64,000 bases of DNA from Streptomyces sp. NBC_00433 (GTDB lineage: Bacteria > Actinomycetota > Actinomycetes > Streptomycetales > Streptomycetaceae), in assembly GCA_036015235.1 (NCBI GenBank), contig CP107926.1:1364001-1428000 (forward strand). The letters are read 5' to 3'. Made by a program: the position numbers and the translations under genes. This document shows, piece by piece, positions 18,313-27,170 of this stretch. The notes beneath the pieces are model-generated. The model was given only the letters and a program-made list of their open reading frames with translations. It was not told the DNA's origin and did not search any database. Within the stretch, counting starts at the first letter, position 1, and each line of letters begins with the position of its first letter.

Positions 18313-18873
18313 TAGGATGGTTTGGATGCTTACGCCCCGTAGTACGAGTCGTGCTCGCTCCCTTGGAGGCGCCGGCGACGCCGGCCGCCGCCGACGCGGG
18401 GACGACCACCGACGAGCACCCGTCCGCCCGGCTCACCGCCCAGCGGCTTCCCGCGGACTTCCGTCGGCGCCCTGACCGGTCAGGAGCCGAGCCGCCACCC
18501 CACCACATCGCGGTGAGGAACCCGGCGAACGCGCCGGTTTCCCGGCCGCTTCGCGCGCCCATGCCCTCGTCCACCGGCATCGGGTCATGTCGGCGTGCCG
18601 GCGCGGGCAGTTCCCGCACCCACCGGCAGGCGTGCCGGTAGGTGCGCCGGCCGCGGTGGCCGTTCCGGCCGGCCACCGGCAGGACGGCGTACGACCCGTG
18701 CGCCGGCGGCCCACCCTGGCCGGATCCCCGCACCCCCCCACACACAAGCGGCGCGTGCCCGCCCACCCACGGGCCGCCCCGCACGGCCCGCCCGCGCACG
18801 GCCCGCCCGCATACGCCGGCGTGCCGCGCGCTGCGGCTCCGGCCGAGCGGGGTCCGACCGGAAGGAGATCGAA
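18313..18873. other. Long leader upstream of the GH-A/cutinase operon
   Basis: No protein-like frame is seen; the region is very C/G-rich with Pro/Arg-rich spurious translations. It presumably holds the promoter and leader of the operon starting at 18874. Confidence 0.4.
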
Positions 18874-21075
18874 GTGCGCCACACGAAAGACACCAGAACG
18901 TACCGGCGACGAGGGGCGGCCCTGACGCTGGGCTTCACGCTGGCCGGTGCCGCGGCACTCAGCGGCGTCGCCGTGATCCCCGCGGCGGCGGGCGCAGGCC
19001 CGGCCGCCAGGAACGCGGCCGCTGCCGCCTCGACGGCCACGGTGACCGTGAACGGCAATGCCGGGCTCGGCACCTTCCCCGCCGAAGGCGTCGGCCTGAA
19101 CACGGCCGTCTACGACGGTTACATGAACGACACCCCGATTCCCGGCCTGCTCAAGGCCGCGGGGATCGGCGCGCTGCGCTACCCGGGCGGCTCGTACTCG
19201 GACATCTACAACTGGCAGACGCAGACCGCCGTGGCCGGCGGCTACATCGCGCCGAACACGTCCTTCAGCCAGTTCGCCGCCACCGCGAAGGCGGCGAGCG
19301 CCCAGTCGATACTCACGGTCAACTACGGCAGCGGCACCACCTCGCTGGCCTCCGCGTGGGTGCAGGCCGCCGCGGCCAACAGCGTCAATGTGAAGTACTG
19401 GGAGGTCGGCAACGAGATCTACGGCAACGGCACCTACGGCGCGAACTGGGAAACCGACAGCCACTGCAGGACCGCGCTGAACGGCAGCGCGGTGACCATC
19501 GGCAACGAGCCGTCGCAGACGTACAACTGCGGCCCGACCGAGTACGCCCAGAACCTCCTGGGCTACATCTCGGCGATCAAGGCGGTCAGTTCGAGCGCTC
19601 ACGTCTGCGCGGTGCTGACCACCCCGGGCTTCTGGCCGGACAACGTGACCAACGCGGAGTACCCGCAGTCCTGGAACCAGACCGTGCTGACGGCGCTGAA
19701 GTCCAAGACCGACTGCGTCATCGTGCACTACTACCCGTCCCAGAGCACCGACTCCGCGGCGAGCATGCTGGGCACGCCGAGCGACATCCCCGGCATCGTC
19801 TCGACCCTGCGCACGGAGATCCAGCAGTACGCGGGCGTGAATCCCTCCAACGTGCCGATCCTGGTCACCGAGACAAGCTCCCAGGTGGCTTCGGACACCC
19901 AGCCCGGCGCGCTCTTCGCTGCGGACATGTACATGTCCTGGCTGGAGAACGGCGTCAGCAACGTCGACTGGTGGGACGAGCACAACGGGCCCACCACCCC
20001 CAGCACCGTGGGCGGCGCCCAGGACTACGGCGACTACGGGATGTTCGCCAACGGCGCCAACAGCAGCGGAGTCACCGAACCGGCCGTCGACACCCCGTTC
20101 TCCCCCTACTACGCCGTGGAGATGCTCTCCAAGCTGGGTGGAGCGGGCGACACGATGGTCACCTCCTCGTCCACCAACTCGCTGCTGAAGGCGCACGCCG
20201 TACGCCACGGCGGCAACCTCGACATCCTGATCGACAACGAGGACCCGTCGAACTCCTACACCGTCAACCTCGGCTACAACAACTTCACGCCGACCGGCGG
20301 CCCGACCGTCCACACCCTCGGCAACAACGCCAACAAGATCACCAGCACCACGCAGACCTCGGCTTCGAGCGTCACGGTCGCCCCGTACAGCCTGACCGTC
20401 CTCCAGGTGCCGGGCAGCGGCGGCACCGGGACCACCGCTCCGGGCGCTCCCGGCCAGCCGACGGTGTCGAACCTGGCCTCCACCACCGCGGGCGCGAACA
20501 CCGGCACAGGGACGCTGGGCTGGTCCGCGTCGACCGCCGGCACGTACCCCGTCGCCAACTACCAGGTCTACCAGCTCGGCAGCGGCGGGAGCAGCACGCT
20601 GGTGGGCAGCCCGACCGGCACCACCTTGCCGCTCAGCGGCCTGACCATCGGGGCGGGCTACACCTACGACGTGGTCGCGGTAGACACCCACGGCAACCCG
20701 TCACTACCCTCGCCGCCCCTCACCTTCACCGTGCCACCGCCGTCCGACAGCAGTTGCGCCGTCCACTACGCCCAGACAAGCAGCTGGCCGGGCGGCTTCG
20801 GCGGGACCATCACGATGACCGACAGGGCCGCCACCCCGATCAAAGGCTGGAAGCTCACCTTCACCTTCCCCGCCGCCGGTGAGGGGGTCCAGTCCGGCTG
20901 GAACGGCACCTGGACCCAGACCGGTCAGGCCGTCACGGTCACCAACGCCGACTGGAACGGCACCATCCCCGGCGGCGGTGGCTCGGTCAGCCTGGGCTTC
21001 AACGGCGTCGACACCGGCCTGTCACCGGCGCCGACCAGCTTCTCCATCAACGGCACCATCTGCGCGAACAACTGA
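18874..21075 (+). CDS. Secreted clan GH-A glycosidase with Fn3 and CBM2
   Basis: 733 aa from GTG at 18874, chosen over more upstream in-frame starts because GGAAGGAG lies 6 bases before it and a signal peptide (about residues 1-45) follows. The catalytic domain has LRYPGGSYSDIYNWQ, KYWEVGNEIYGNGTYG with probable acid/base Glu181, and PILVTETSSQ with probable nucleophile Glu333, the spacing of GH51/GH39-like clan GH-A enzymes such as arabinofuranosidases. An Fn3-like domain (about 525-625) and a C-terminal CBM2 (TSSWPGGFGGTITMTD, then WKLTFTFP, end SFSINGTICANN) follow. It should act outside the cell on plant cell-wall polysaccharide. The cutinase-like gene follows after 35 bp, so the two form an operon. 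Confidence 0.83.
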   Translation: MRHTKDTRTYRRRGAALTLGFTLAGAAALSGVAVIPAAAGAGPAARNAAAAASTATVTVNGNAGLGTFPAEGVGLNTAVYDGYMNDTPIPGLLKAAGIGALRYPGGSYSDIYNWQTQTAVAGGYIAPNTSFSQFAATAKAASAQSILTVNYGSGTTSLASAWVQAAAANSVNVKYWEVGNEIYGNGTYGANWETDSHCRTALNGSAVTIGNEPSQTYNCGPTEYAQNLLGYISAIKAVSSSAHVCAVLTTPGFWPDNVTNAEYPQSWNQTVLTALKSKTDCVIVHYYPSQSTDSAASMLGTPSDIPGIVSTLRTEIQQYAGVNPSNVPILVTETSSQVASDTQPGALFAADMYMSWLENGVSNVDWWDEHNGPTTPSTVGGAQDYGDYGMFANGANSSGVTEPAVDTPFSPYYAVEMLSKLGGAGDTMVTSSSTNSLLKAHAVRHGGNLDILIDNEDPSNSYTVNLGYNNFTPTGGPTVHTLGNNANKITSTTQTSASSVTVAPYSLTVLQVPGSGGTGTTAPGAPGQPTVSNLASTTAGANTGTGTLGWSASTAGTYPVANYQVYQLGSGGSSTLVGSPTGTTLPLSGLTIGAGYTYDVVAVDTHGNPSLPSPPLTFTVPPPSDSSCAVHYAQTSSWPGGFGGTITMTDRAATPIKGWKLTFTFPAAGEGVQSGWNGTWTQTGQAVTVTNADWNGTIPGGGGSVSLGFNGVDTGLSPAPTSFSINGTICANN

Positions 21076-21110
21076 CAGGACGGACAGAATCGAAAAGGAG
21101 GTACGACGCC

Positions 21111-22508
21111 ATGCGAGAGCAGGACAGCTCGCCCGCCGCGTCCCCGGGCGCCGCGGGCGGCCGGGCCGGACCCGGCACACCGCGCCGGCCGGCCAGGGGC
21201 GCGGCGACGATCGCGGCGACGGTGCTCGCGGTGCTCGCGGCCGTCGTGGCGATGGCCCTGACCCAGCCGGCCTCGGCCGCCGGCCCGGCCGCGGCCGCGG
21301 CGCCGAACGCGGCGGCCTCGACCCAGCGGGGGCCTGACCCGACGGTCGCCATGATCGAGGCCAACCGCGGCCCGTTCGCCACCGCCCAGCTGACCGTAGC
21401 CCCCGGCAGCGGCTTCAACGGCGGAACGGTCTACTACCCGACGGACACCGGCCTCGGGACCTGGGGCGCCCTGGCCATCGTGCCCGGCTACAGCGCCCTG
21501 TTCGCCAACGAGGAAGCGTGGATGGGCCCGTGGCTCTCCTCGTTCGGGTTCGTCGTCATCGGTGTGGAGACCAACTCCCGGTCCGACGACGACAACGCTC
21601 GCGCCTCCGAACTCCTCTCGGCGCTGACCTGGCTGACCACGACGAGCCCCGTCAAGGACAGGGTCGACCCCAACCGGCTGTCGGTCCTGGGCCACTCGGC
21701 GGGCGGCGCGGGGGCCATCAGGGCGGCCGAACGCCAGCCGTCGCTGCGCGCCATGATCGGCCTGGCGCCCGGGTTTCCCGGCAACGCCCTGAGCATGTCG
21801 ACCGACCACGTCCCGTCGCTGGTGATCGGGGGCCAGAACGACGGCACGGTCACCCCCTCGTACCTCTCCAGCCTGTACGGGACGCTGCCGTCCGACACCC
21901 AGAGCGCCTTCGCGCAGATCGCGGGGGCTGACCACGTCTACTACACACACGCCAACAACGTCGAGATGAAGATCCTCATCCCCTGGCTCAAGGTCTTCCT
22001 CGACAGCGACACCCGCTACACCCAGTTCCTGTGCCCGACCCTGCCCGATCCGAGCAGCGTCTCCGAGTACAAGCCCAAGTGCCCCTACGTACCGCCGGGC
22101 GGTTCGACCGGGGGCACCACGACCGGCGGCACGACGACCGGCGGCACGACGACCGGCGGCACGACCACGGGCGGCACGACCACGGGCGGCACCGGGGGCA
22201 GTTGTCATGTGGCCTATACCAGGAACGAGTGGACGGGCGGCTTCACCGCCGACGTCGTCGTCGGCAACACCGGCACCACACCCGTCAACGGCTGGGCGCT
22301 CGGCTTCTCCTTCCCCGGCGACCAGAAGATCACCAGCGCCTGGAACGCCGCCGTCACCCAATCCGGCAACACTGTCAAGGCCACCAACCTCAGCTACAAC
22401 TCCGCCATCGCCCCCGCGGGCACCGTCGACTTCGGCTTCCAGGGCACCTGGACATCCAACGACACCTCCCCCAGCTCCTTCACCCTCAACGGAACCCCCT
22501 GCAACTGA
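21111..22508 (+). CDS. Secreted cutinase / polyester-hydrolase-like enzyme fused to CBM2
   Basis: 465 aa, ATG with AAAAGGAGGT 9 bases upstream. A long basic N-region plus signal peptide ends near residue 56. Residues about 72-325 match actinobacterial cutinases (Thermobifida type, the group of PET-hydrolases): RGPDPTVAMIEANRGPF, IVPGYSALFA (oxyanion region), GHSAGGAGAIRAA with Ser196, IGGQNDGTVTP with Asp244, GADHVYYTHAN with His275, and the closing DTRYTQFLCP. Such enzymes usually have GHSMGG; here Ala replaces Met. A Gly/Thr repeat linker (about 335-362) leads to a CBM2 (NEWTGGFTADVVVGNTG, SFSFPGDQK-like, end FTLNGTPCN). Known family members hydrolyse cutin and other polyesters. The CBM2 should place the esterase on cellulose, suiting cutin or suberin removal from plant tissue. 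Confidence 0.9.
   Translation: MREQDSSPAASPGAAGGRAGPGTPRRPARGAATIAATVLAVLAAVVAMALTQPASAAGPAAAAAPNAAASTQRGPDPTVAMIEANRGPFATAQLTVAPGSGFNGGTVYYPTDTGLGTWGALAIVPGYSALFANEEAWMGPWLSSFGFVVIGVETNSRSDDDNARASELLSALTWLTTTSPVKDRVDPNRLSVLGHSAGGAGAIRAAERQPSLRAMIGLAPGFPGNALSMSTDHVPSLVIGGQNDGTVTPSYLSSLYGTLPSDTQSAFAQIAGADHVYYTHANNVEMKILIPWLKVFLDSDTRYTQFLCPTLPDPSSVSEYKPKCPYVPPGGSTGGTTTGGTTTGGTTTGGTTTGGTTTGGTGGSCHVAYTRNEWTGGFTADVVVGNTGTTPVNGWALGFSFPGDQKITSAWNAAVTQSGNTVKATNLSYNSAIAPAGTVDFGFQGTWTSNDTSPSSFTLNGTPCN
22113..22195 (+). repeat. 15-bp direct repeats encoding a Gly-Thr linker
   Basis: Five near-identical 15-base units (GGC ACC/ACG ACG/ACC ACC/ACG GGC pattern) encode GGTTT repeats joining the esterase and CBM2. 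This is a flexible linker prone to slippage. Confidence 0.9.
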
Positions 22509-22534
22509 ACCGGTCCGCCGATCGACGGTTCTCC

Positions 22535-22576
22535 GGGGCCCGGCCGCCGCGTGAGCAACGCGGGCGGCCGGGCCCC
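22535..22576 (+). terminator. Hairpin terminator of the CBM2 operon
   Basis: GGGGCCCGGCCGCC (22535-22548) pairs perfectly with GGCGGCCGGGCCCC (22563-22576), 27 bases after the cutinase-like stop codon. Confidence 0.8.
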
Positions 22577-22577
22577 T

Positions 22578-22703
22578 CGCCGTGCACCGGCCCCGTGCTG
22601 TACCCGGACGCCAGAAACCGCGCGCCCAGCAACGCCGGCATGTTCGCCTCGACCAGCGCCCGCAGATCCCGCTCCCGCCCCACCGCGAGCGAGGCGATCT
22701 CCC
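22578..22703 (-). pseudogene. Remnant of a NucS-like/DUF5655 nuclease-type gene
   Basis: The minus-strand frame reads EIASLAVGRERDLRALVEAN, then MPALLGARFLASGYSTGPVHG. This follows the N-terminal pattern of NucS/DUF91-like proteins (LERDLQ-LVE-N, LLGVRFLASEYSTG, then GGRIDTLGLDENG with catalytic Asp). The match stops abruptly at GPVHG, where the operon terminator begins, and the catalytic part is absent. No start with a ribosome site is seen. It is therefore a truncated remnant. The remaining stretch to 22972 shows no gene. Confidence 0.45.
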
Positions 22704-22972
22704 TCACCCGTCCGTGTCGGTGGGAGTGTTTCCGGAGGGGCTCCATCCACCGTGTGGGCGGAGTAGGTCAGACGAGAGAGGCATTCAGGACAGTCGTGGG
22801 CTGTGGACTGTTTGTGGGCCGCGCGAGCCGACGGTGTGTCAGGCCCCGGAGGACGCCTGCCGGCCACCCGTACGCCATCCGAATGCTGCTGGCGACTGCC
22901 CTACCCGTATGCACTGGTGGGCTGCTCGACCGAAGGTATAGCTTTCGGCATTTGCCTGGCGCCGAGCCGTGC

Positions 22973-23248
22973 TTACTCCCCGCTCAGGGTCTCCATCCAG
23001 TCGCTGACTCGCCAGCTGCGGACGACGCCATTGACCACGAAGGGGTCCCGCTCTGCGAATTCCTCAGCCGCCGTGCGATCGGTGAACACCGCCATTGCAC
23101 CTTCGTTCCGCACATCGGCGAACACGCCGATCATCAGTAGCAGCCCACGGTCGTGGAACTCCCGGGCGTGCGCACTGTGGGCGGCGAAGTGCAGCGGTGC
23201 TCTTGCCTCCACATCGGGAGCCGACTCATAGAAGAGTACGGATTTCAT
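22973..23248 (-). CDS. YciI family protein
   Basis: 91 aa, ATG with AGAGGAA 7 bases upstream. The protein has the YciI fold pattern: a first strand KSVLFYESAPD, LHFAAHSAHAREFHDRGLLL with the conserved His/Asp-containing loop, and the C-terminal RTAAEEFAERDPFVVNGVV followed by SWRVSDWMETL. The FAERDPFV segment is the family signature, with the conserved Asp-Pro. YciI proteins are small dimeric ferredoxin-like-fold proteins; some have dehalogenase-like or dehydratase-like chemistry, but most are of unknown function. It stands alone between a gene remnant and a non-coding stretch. Confidence 0.85.
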   Translation of the reverse strand: MKSVLFYESAPDVEARAPLHFAAHSAHAREFHDRGLLLMIGVFADVRNEGAMAVFTDRTAAEEFAERDPFVVNGVVRSWRVSDWMETLSGE

Positions 23249-23343
23249 GGACGTGTTCCTCTCGGGATCGAGTCCAGGTGGGCCCGATTATCCTACAGTG
23301 ATGTCAGTTGAGTGAGTCGAAATTGCTCCTTCAACTTGCCATT

Positions 23344-23560
23344 TCATGGAGTGCCTTCGGCTGCCCGGGTGCTCGTCAGGTGGCCCCCGACGATGAACTG
23401 ACCGTCACGTTTGTCGCCCGCCGTGAGGTCGACGAGGAAACGGAAAGCCTCGCCGTGGGTGTCGCGGAAGCCCGCGGCGGCGAAGTTGCCGCTGCCTGTG
23501 GGGCTCAAAGACACGAATTGCCCGCCCGTGTTGGGCTCCATGAAGGAACCGGAATCCCAC
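23344..23560 (-). pseudogene. Unidentified possible coding remnant
   Basis: A minus-strand frame contains a protein-like run: QFVSLSPTGSGNFAAAGFRD, THGEAFRFLVDLTAGDKRDG, QFIVGGHLTSTRAAEGTP and stop. The amino-acid balance (Phe, Val, Asp, Gly) is unlike spurious frames nearby, but the upstream part is not protein-like and no ribosome site is seen. Family unknown. Confidence 0.2.
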
Positions 23561-23691
23561 GTCGAAGAAGTGGGACTACAGCCAGCACCGCCGACCCGGC
23601 CGCCCGCCGACAACTGCCGCAGTCAAAAGCGGACACGCTCACCAAGGATCCGTCTGCCGTGAACGGTCAGCCGGGCATTACGGTGGGACAC

Positions 23692-23744
23692 GAAGACCTC
23701 CGTGTGGTGCGGTCCTAGACAGCTGCACCACACCGGAGGTCTTC
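23692..23744. repeat. 19/20-bp inverted repeat with 14-base loop
   Basis: Left arm GAAGACCTCCGTGTGGTGC (23692-23710) is the complement of right arm GCACCACACCGGAGGTCTTC (23725-23744) apart from one extra base. It lies in a 700-bp stretch without intact genes and is followed by CGCCATGATCAAG, which could be a broken gene start. It may be a terminator, an attenuator or an end of a lost mobile element. Confidence 0.8.
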
Positions 23745-23948
23745 GCCATGATCAAGCACCGGCACGTGTCAACAACGCTCGTGATCAATACACCTGGCAG
23801 GGCAGGGCAGCCTCCCCCGAAACGCACCCCGCGCGGTTCCCCGCGCCCCTGGTGAGGCGCCCCTGTCCGGAGAGGTCCGCGGAGGGGGTGTGTGGGCCGG
23901 GGCGGGCGGCGGGGGGCGCCGGCCGCCCCGGGGCGGTTTGTGGGGGGC

Positions 23949-26498
23949 TCAGACCAGTTTGGCCAGGAAGACCTGCTGGGTCGCGTCACGCTGCGTCCGG
24001 GTCGCGCCGCGGTCGCTGGTGAAGACCACGACGCCCTGGTGGAGCGCCGGCCAGGTGTTGTTGCCCTGGCGGCTCACCTGCGTGGCCGGGGTCCAGCCGG
24101 TCTTCGGGTCGAGGGTGGCGGTGAAGATCTTCCAGCGCCAGTCCGTCGAGCGGGAGTCGTACCAGACCGCCCGCACCGTGCCGTCGGGGTCGACGGCCAG
24201 CTTCGCCAGCTGGCTCATCGCGTCCGGGGCCGGGGCGACCTGCTCGAAGGCCGTCCAGGTGGTGCCGCCGTCGGTGGAACGCGCGGCGCGGAGCCCGAGG
24301 TTGGCGCCGGAGCTCTGGAGGGCGCCGCTCTGCCAGATGGCGACGAACGTGCCGTCCTCGTCCACGGTCAGACCCGGGTGGCGGTCGGCACGGTCGGTGA
24401 CCTTGCTGACCTGGACCGGGTTGCTCCAGGTGTGGTTCGGGGCCTTGCGGACCGACGCCAGGATCTGCCAGTTGTCGGGGTCGGTGCCGCCGCTCGCCGG
24501 CTGGCCGGCGGGCGGGGTGTGGCCGGTCCACAGCGGGTCCGGGTCGTAGCGGTCGTCCTGCCAGCTGATCACCGCGTGCTTTCCGTCCTGGACCGCGATG
24601 ACCGGGAACAGGGAGGCGGGGTAGCGCGGGGAGCGGGCGTCGGTGGGCACACCGGGGCTCGTCGCCTTGCCGGCCGTGGAGAGGTTCACCGCCGCCTTGT
24701 CGACGCCGATGATCTGCGCGTAGACGTCGAACGCGCCCTGGCTGTTGTCGGACCAGGCGACCAGCGGGTGCTTGTCCTCGATCAGCGCCAGCGCCGGGTT
24801 GATCGCGCGGCCCTTGCCCTTGCTGATCTTGTCGGGCGCCTTGAACGAGTCGCCGCCGTCCGCGCTGTGCGCCAGCAGGACGACCGGACGGTGCGGCTGC
24901 TCCTTGCCCTGCTCGTCCTGCCACACCACCCAGACGTCGTCGCCGGTGGCGACGATGCGCGGGAAGCGCGCCGTCGCCGAACGGCCCGAGACGGTGACGG
25001 ACTTGGTGAGCCGGCCCTTGGCGTTGAGGCGGCGGTAGACCACCTTGCTGGCCTGGTTCTCGTGCAGCTCGGCCACGACGTGCGTGACACCGCCGACGAC
25101 CGCCACGTCCGAGAAGCCGGTGAAGGTGCCCGGGGCGCCGGTGATCAGCGTCGCCTGGTCGTCGGTGGTGTCGGCCGCCGGGAGCGCGATCTCGGGCCGG
25201 GGGTCGGCCGGGGCGCCGACGGACACGAAGATCGGCGAGGTGGCGGCGCGGAGCTGGTCCGGCAGGTTCGGGTCGGCCTCGGAACCGGAAGCGCTGCCCG
25301 GGGAGCGGACCTCGACCCGGTACCAGCCGTGGTCGGTGCCCTTGAGCACCAGCGGGACCTCGAACGTCTCGTTGGCGCGCTGCGGCCGGAAGGTCGCGAC
25401 CGGGCCGACGGAACGGCCGGGGGCCGCGTAGACGAGGACGCTGGTGCCCTTGCCGCCCTTGACCTTCACGCGCAGCGTGGCCTTCTTGGACAGCTTGCGG
25501 TCGGCCACGACGACCTCGTCGCCGCCCATGGCCTCGAACACACCGTCACCGTCGACGTCCGCCTCGACGGTGACGAACGGACCGGCGGTGTTCTGCGAGA
25601 GTGTCGTGCGGCCGCTGCGGAAACCGTCGAGGATGCCCAGGACCGAGCGGTCGGCCACGTAGACGTGGGTGGTCGGCTCACCGGGGGAGTCGACGTCCCA
25701 CAACTCGCGGAAGTGGCAGTCGCTGGCCGCCGCCACACCGAAGCGGAAGCCGGCGTTCCAGCGGTTCTCCGCGTACTCGACCTCGACATCGGGGTCGCTG
25801 GCGACGTTGAGCACCTCGACCAGGTTCGCGCCCTGGACGCTGGCGTTGTCGTTCGGGCCGTCGGCCCGGGTGTACTCGCCGTCGTCGGGGTGGGCCTGCG
25901 ACCACACCGCCCCCTGGGCGTGGGCGTCCCAGACCGACTGCTGCACATGGCGGAAGCTCGCGGAGCCGGGCGGGTTGGCGCCGTCCACGATCACGTCGAC
26001 GTTGCCCAGCACGATGGCGTGCGGCGAGCCGTTCGCCTCCTCGCCGGGGAGGAGCAGCAGCTTGGACGACTTCCACTGCGGGTCCCAGACCTGGTCGTAG
26101 GTCCGGTGGTCGGTCAGCGGCATGAAGTCGAGGCCGGCGCTCTCGCCCTGCCCGATCTGGTCGCCGACCGGCAGGTTGCCGGGGAGGGTCTGGTGGGACG
26201 TCTGCCGCGGACCGCTGCCGTCGGACGAGTGGTCGTCGTGGACGTGGGTGTCGCCCGCCAGCCACTTGCCCTTGGGGGCCTTGCCGGCGTCGGATCCGTT
26301 GACGACGCCGGTGACCGTGGTGGCCGCCTTGACGGTGTCGGTCGCCTTGACCGCGGAGCCGGTGGCCGCTTCGGCGGTGCTCGCGCCGATGCCGACCGCG
26401 GCGACGGCGGCACCGGCCGCGACGACGAACCTCCGACGGGTGAGGTCGGCGGATTCGGCGGTACGGCCCGAACCGCTGGACTCCCTGGGTGTTTCCAT
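23949..26498 (-). CDS. Tat-exported PHP-domain phosphoesterase-like protein with BNR-type propeller
   Basis: 849 aa from ATG at 26498. The N-terminus has a twin-arginine signal (DLTRRRFVVAAGAAVAAVG, Arg residues 21-23). The PHP (CehA/McbA-like) metallo-domain spans about 78-310: WLAGDTHVHDDHSSDG with metal ligands His85 and His87, FMPLTDHRTYDQVW, LPGEEANGSPHAIVLG, VWSQAHPDDGEY and AASDCHFRELWD. The second half has sialidase/BNR-type repeats (DVWVVWQDEQGK, ADGGDSFKAPDKIS, STDGGTTWTAFEQV, DPDGTVRAVWYDSRS), forming a probable beta-propeller. PHP domains hydrolyse phosphoester bonds using bound metals; the propeller may bind substrate or surface. Export by Tat suggests folding and metal loading in the cytoplasm. 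Substrate unknown. Confidence 0.83.
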   Translation of the reverse strand: METPRESSGSGRTAESADLTRRRFVVAAGAAVAAVGIGASTAEAATGSAVKATDTVKAATTVTGVVNGSDAGKAPKGKWLAGDTHVHDDHSSDGSGPRQTSHQTLPGNLPVGDQIGQGESAGLDFMPLTDHRTYDQVWDPQWKSSKLLLLPGEEANGSPHAIVLGNVDVIVDGANPPGSASFRHVQQSVWDAHAQGAVWSQAHPDDGEYTRADGPNDNASVQGANLVEVLNVASDPDVEVEYAENRWNAGFRFGVAAASDCHFRELWDVDSPGEPTTHVYVADRSVLGILDGFRSGRTTLSQNTAGPFVTVEADVDGDGVFEAMGGDEVVVADRKLSKKATLRVKVKGGKGTSVLVYAAPGRSVGPVATFRPQRANETFEVPLVLKGTDHGWYRVEVRSPGSASGSEADPNLPDQLRAATSPIFVSVGAPADPRPEIALPAADTTDDQATLITGAPGTFTGFSDVAVVGGVTHVVAELHENQASKVVYRRLNAKGRLTKSVTVSGRSATARFPRIVATGDDVWVVWQDEQGKEQPHRPVVLLAHSADGGDSFKAPDKISKGKGRAINPALALIEDKHPLVAWSDNSQGAFDVYAQIIGVDKAAVNLSTAGKATSPGVPTDARSPRYPASLFPVIAVQDGKHAVISWQDDRYDPDPLWTGHTPPAGQPASGGTDPDNWQILASVRKAPNHTWSNPVQVSKVTDRADRHPGLTVDEDGTFVAIWQSGALQSSGANLGLRAARSTDGGTTWTAFEQVAPAPDAMSQLAKLAVDPDGTVRAVWYDSRSTDWRWKIFTATLDPKTGWTPATQVSRQGNNTWPALHQGVVVFTSDRGATRTQRDATQQVFLAKLV

Positions 26499-26703
26499 CT
26501 GCGTCTTCGCCTTTCGTTCACCGCTCCCCTGCGGAACAGTGCAAACCATTAGCGACGCTAAGAAACCCCCGATGCGGCCGAATGAACCCACGACAAATCG
26601 TCCGTAGTGATCTCCGAAACAGCGTATGTCGACGCAACCCGCCCGCCGCCAGGCAAAACGGCCGCCGGACGGCCGGAACCCGGGCGGGTGATCCAGCTAC
26701 CGC

Positions 26704-27127
26704 ATGGGGGTCATGCTCGCTGTCCACACCGCCGGCGTCACCGGATTCACCTTTCCTCGGCACCTGTCCATGCACGCCGCCGCCTACGGCGCGGCGGGGG
26801 TGGGCTACACGCTGAACGGCGCCTTCGCCGCCGCGAACCTGCCCGACATCGTCTTCTTCGACGTGGCGGCGGGGACGTGCAAGGTGGGAGGCGAAGGGAC
26901 GCGGGGTCGGAGCAGCACAAGACGCCGTTCGCGGGAGACCACGAGATTCCCGGCGGACCCGGCCTGCCGGTCATCCGGACCGCCACGGCCAGCCTTCCGG
27001 TGGCCCGGGAGATGTTGGCCACCGGGGCGGTGCTGCCGGGACGGAGCGGGTTCGACGCTGCCGGCGGCTGGGGCGGCAACCACGTGGGTGGCGGCTGGTT
27101 GGCCCGTTGCGCCCCGTGTGGGGCGGG
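26704..27127 (+). pseudogene. Possible frameshifted gene remnant
   Basis: Frame one from the ATG at 26704 reads like protein up to about 26885 (VHTAGVTGFTFPRHLSMHAA, then NGAFAAANLPDIVFFDVA). From about 26895 a different forward frame becomes protein-like (DAGSEQHKTPFAGDHEIPGG, then IRTATASLPVAREMLATGAV). One frameshift would join them into a 140-residue product. No family is recognised and the ribosome site is unclear, so this is tentative. Confidence 0.2.
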
Positions 27128-27170
27128 GTGACTGTCGAAAACCATGATCCGCCGGATCGGGGCCGCCAGG

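Noticed and set aside
22113..22195. Short regular repeats that could suggest a CRISPR array
   Set aside because: The units are 15 bp, contiguous and in frame, and encode a Gly-Thr protein linker; there are no spacers and no cas genes.
23880..23945. GC-rich self-complementary stretch after the PHP-domain gene
   Set aside because: Several overlapping weak pairings are possible and none gives a clear stem-loop, so it was not called a terminator.
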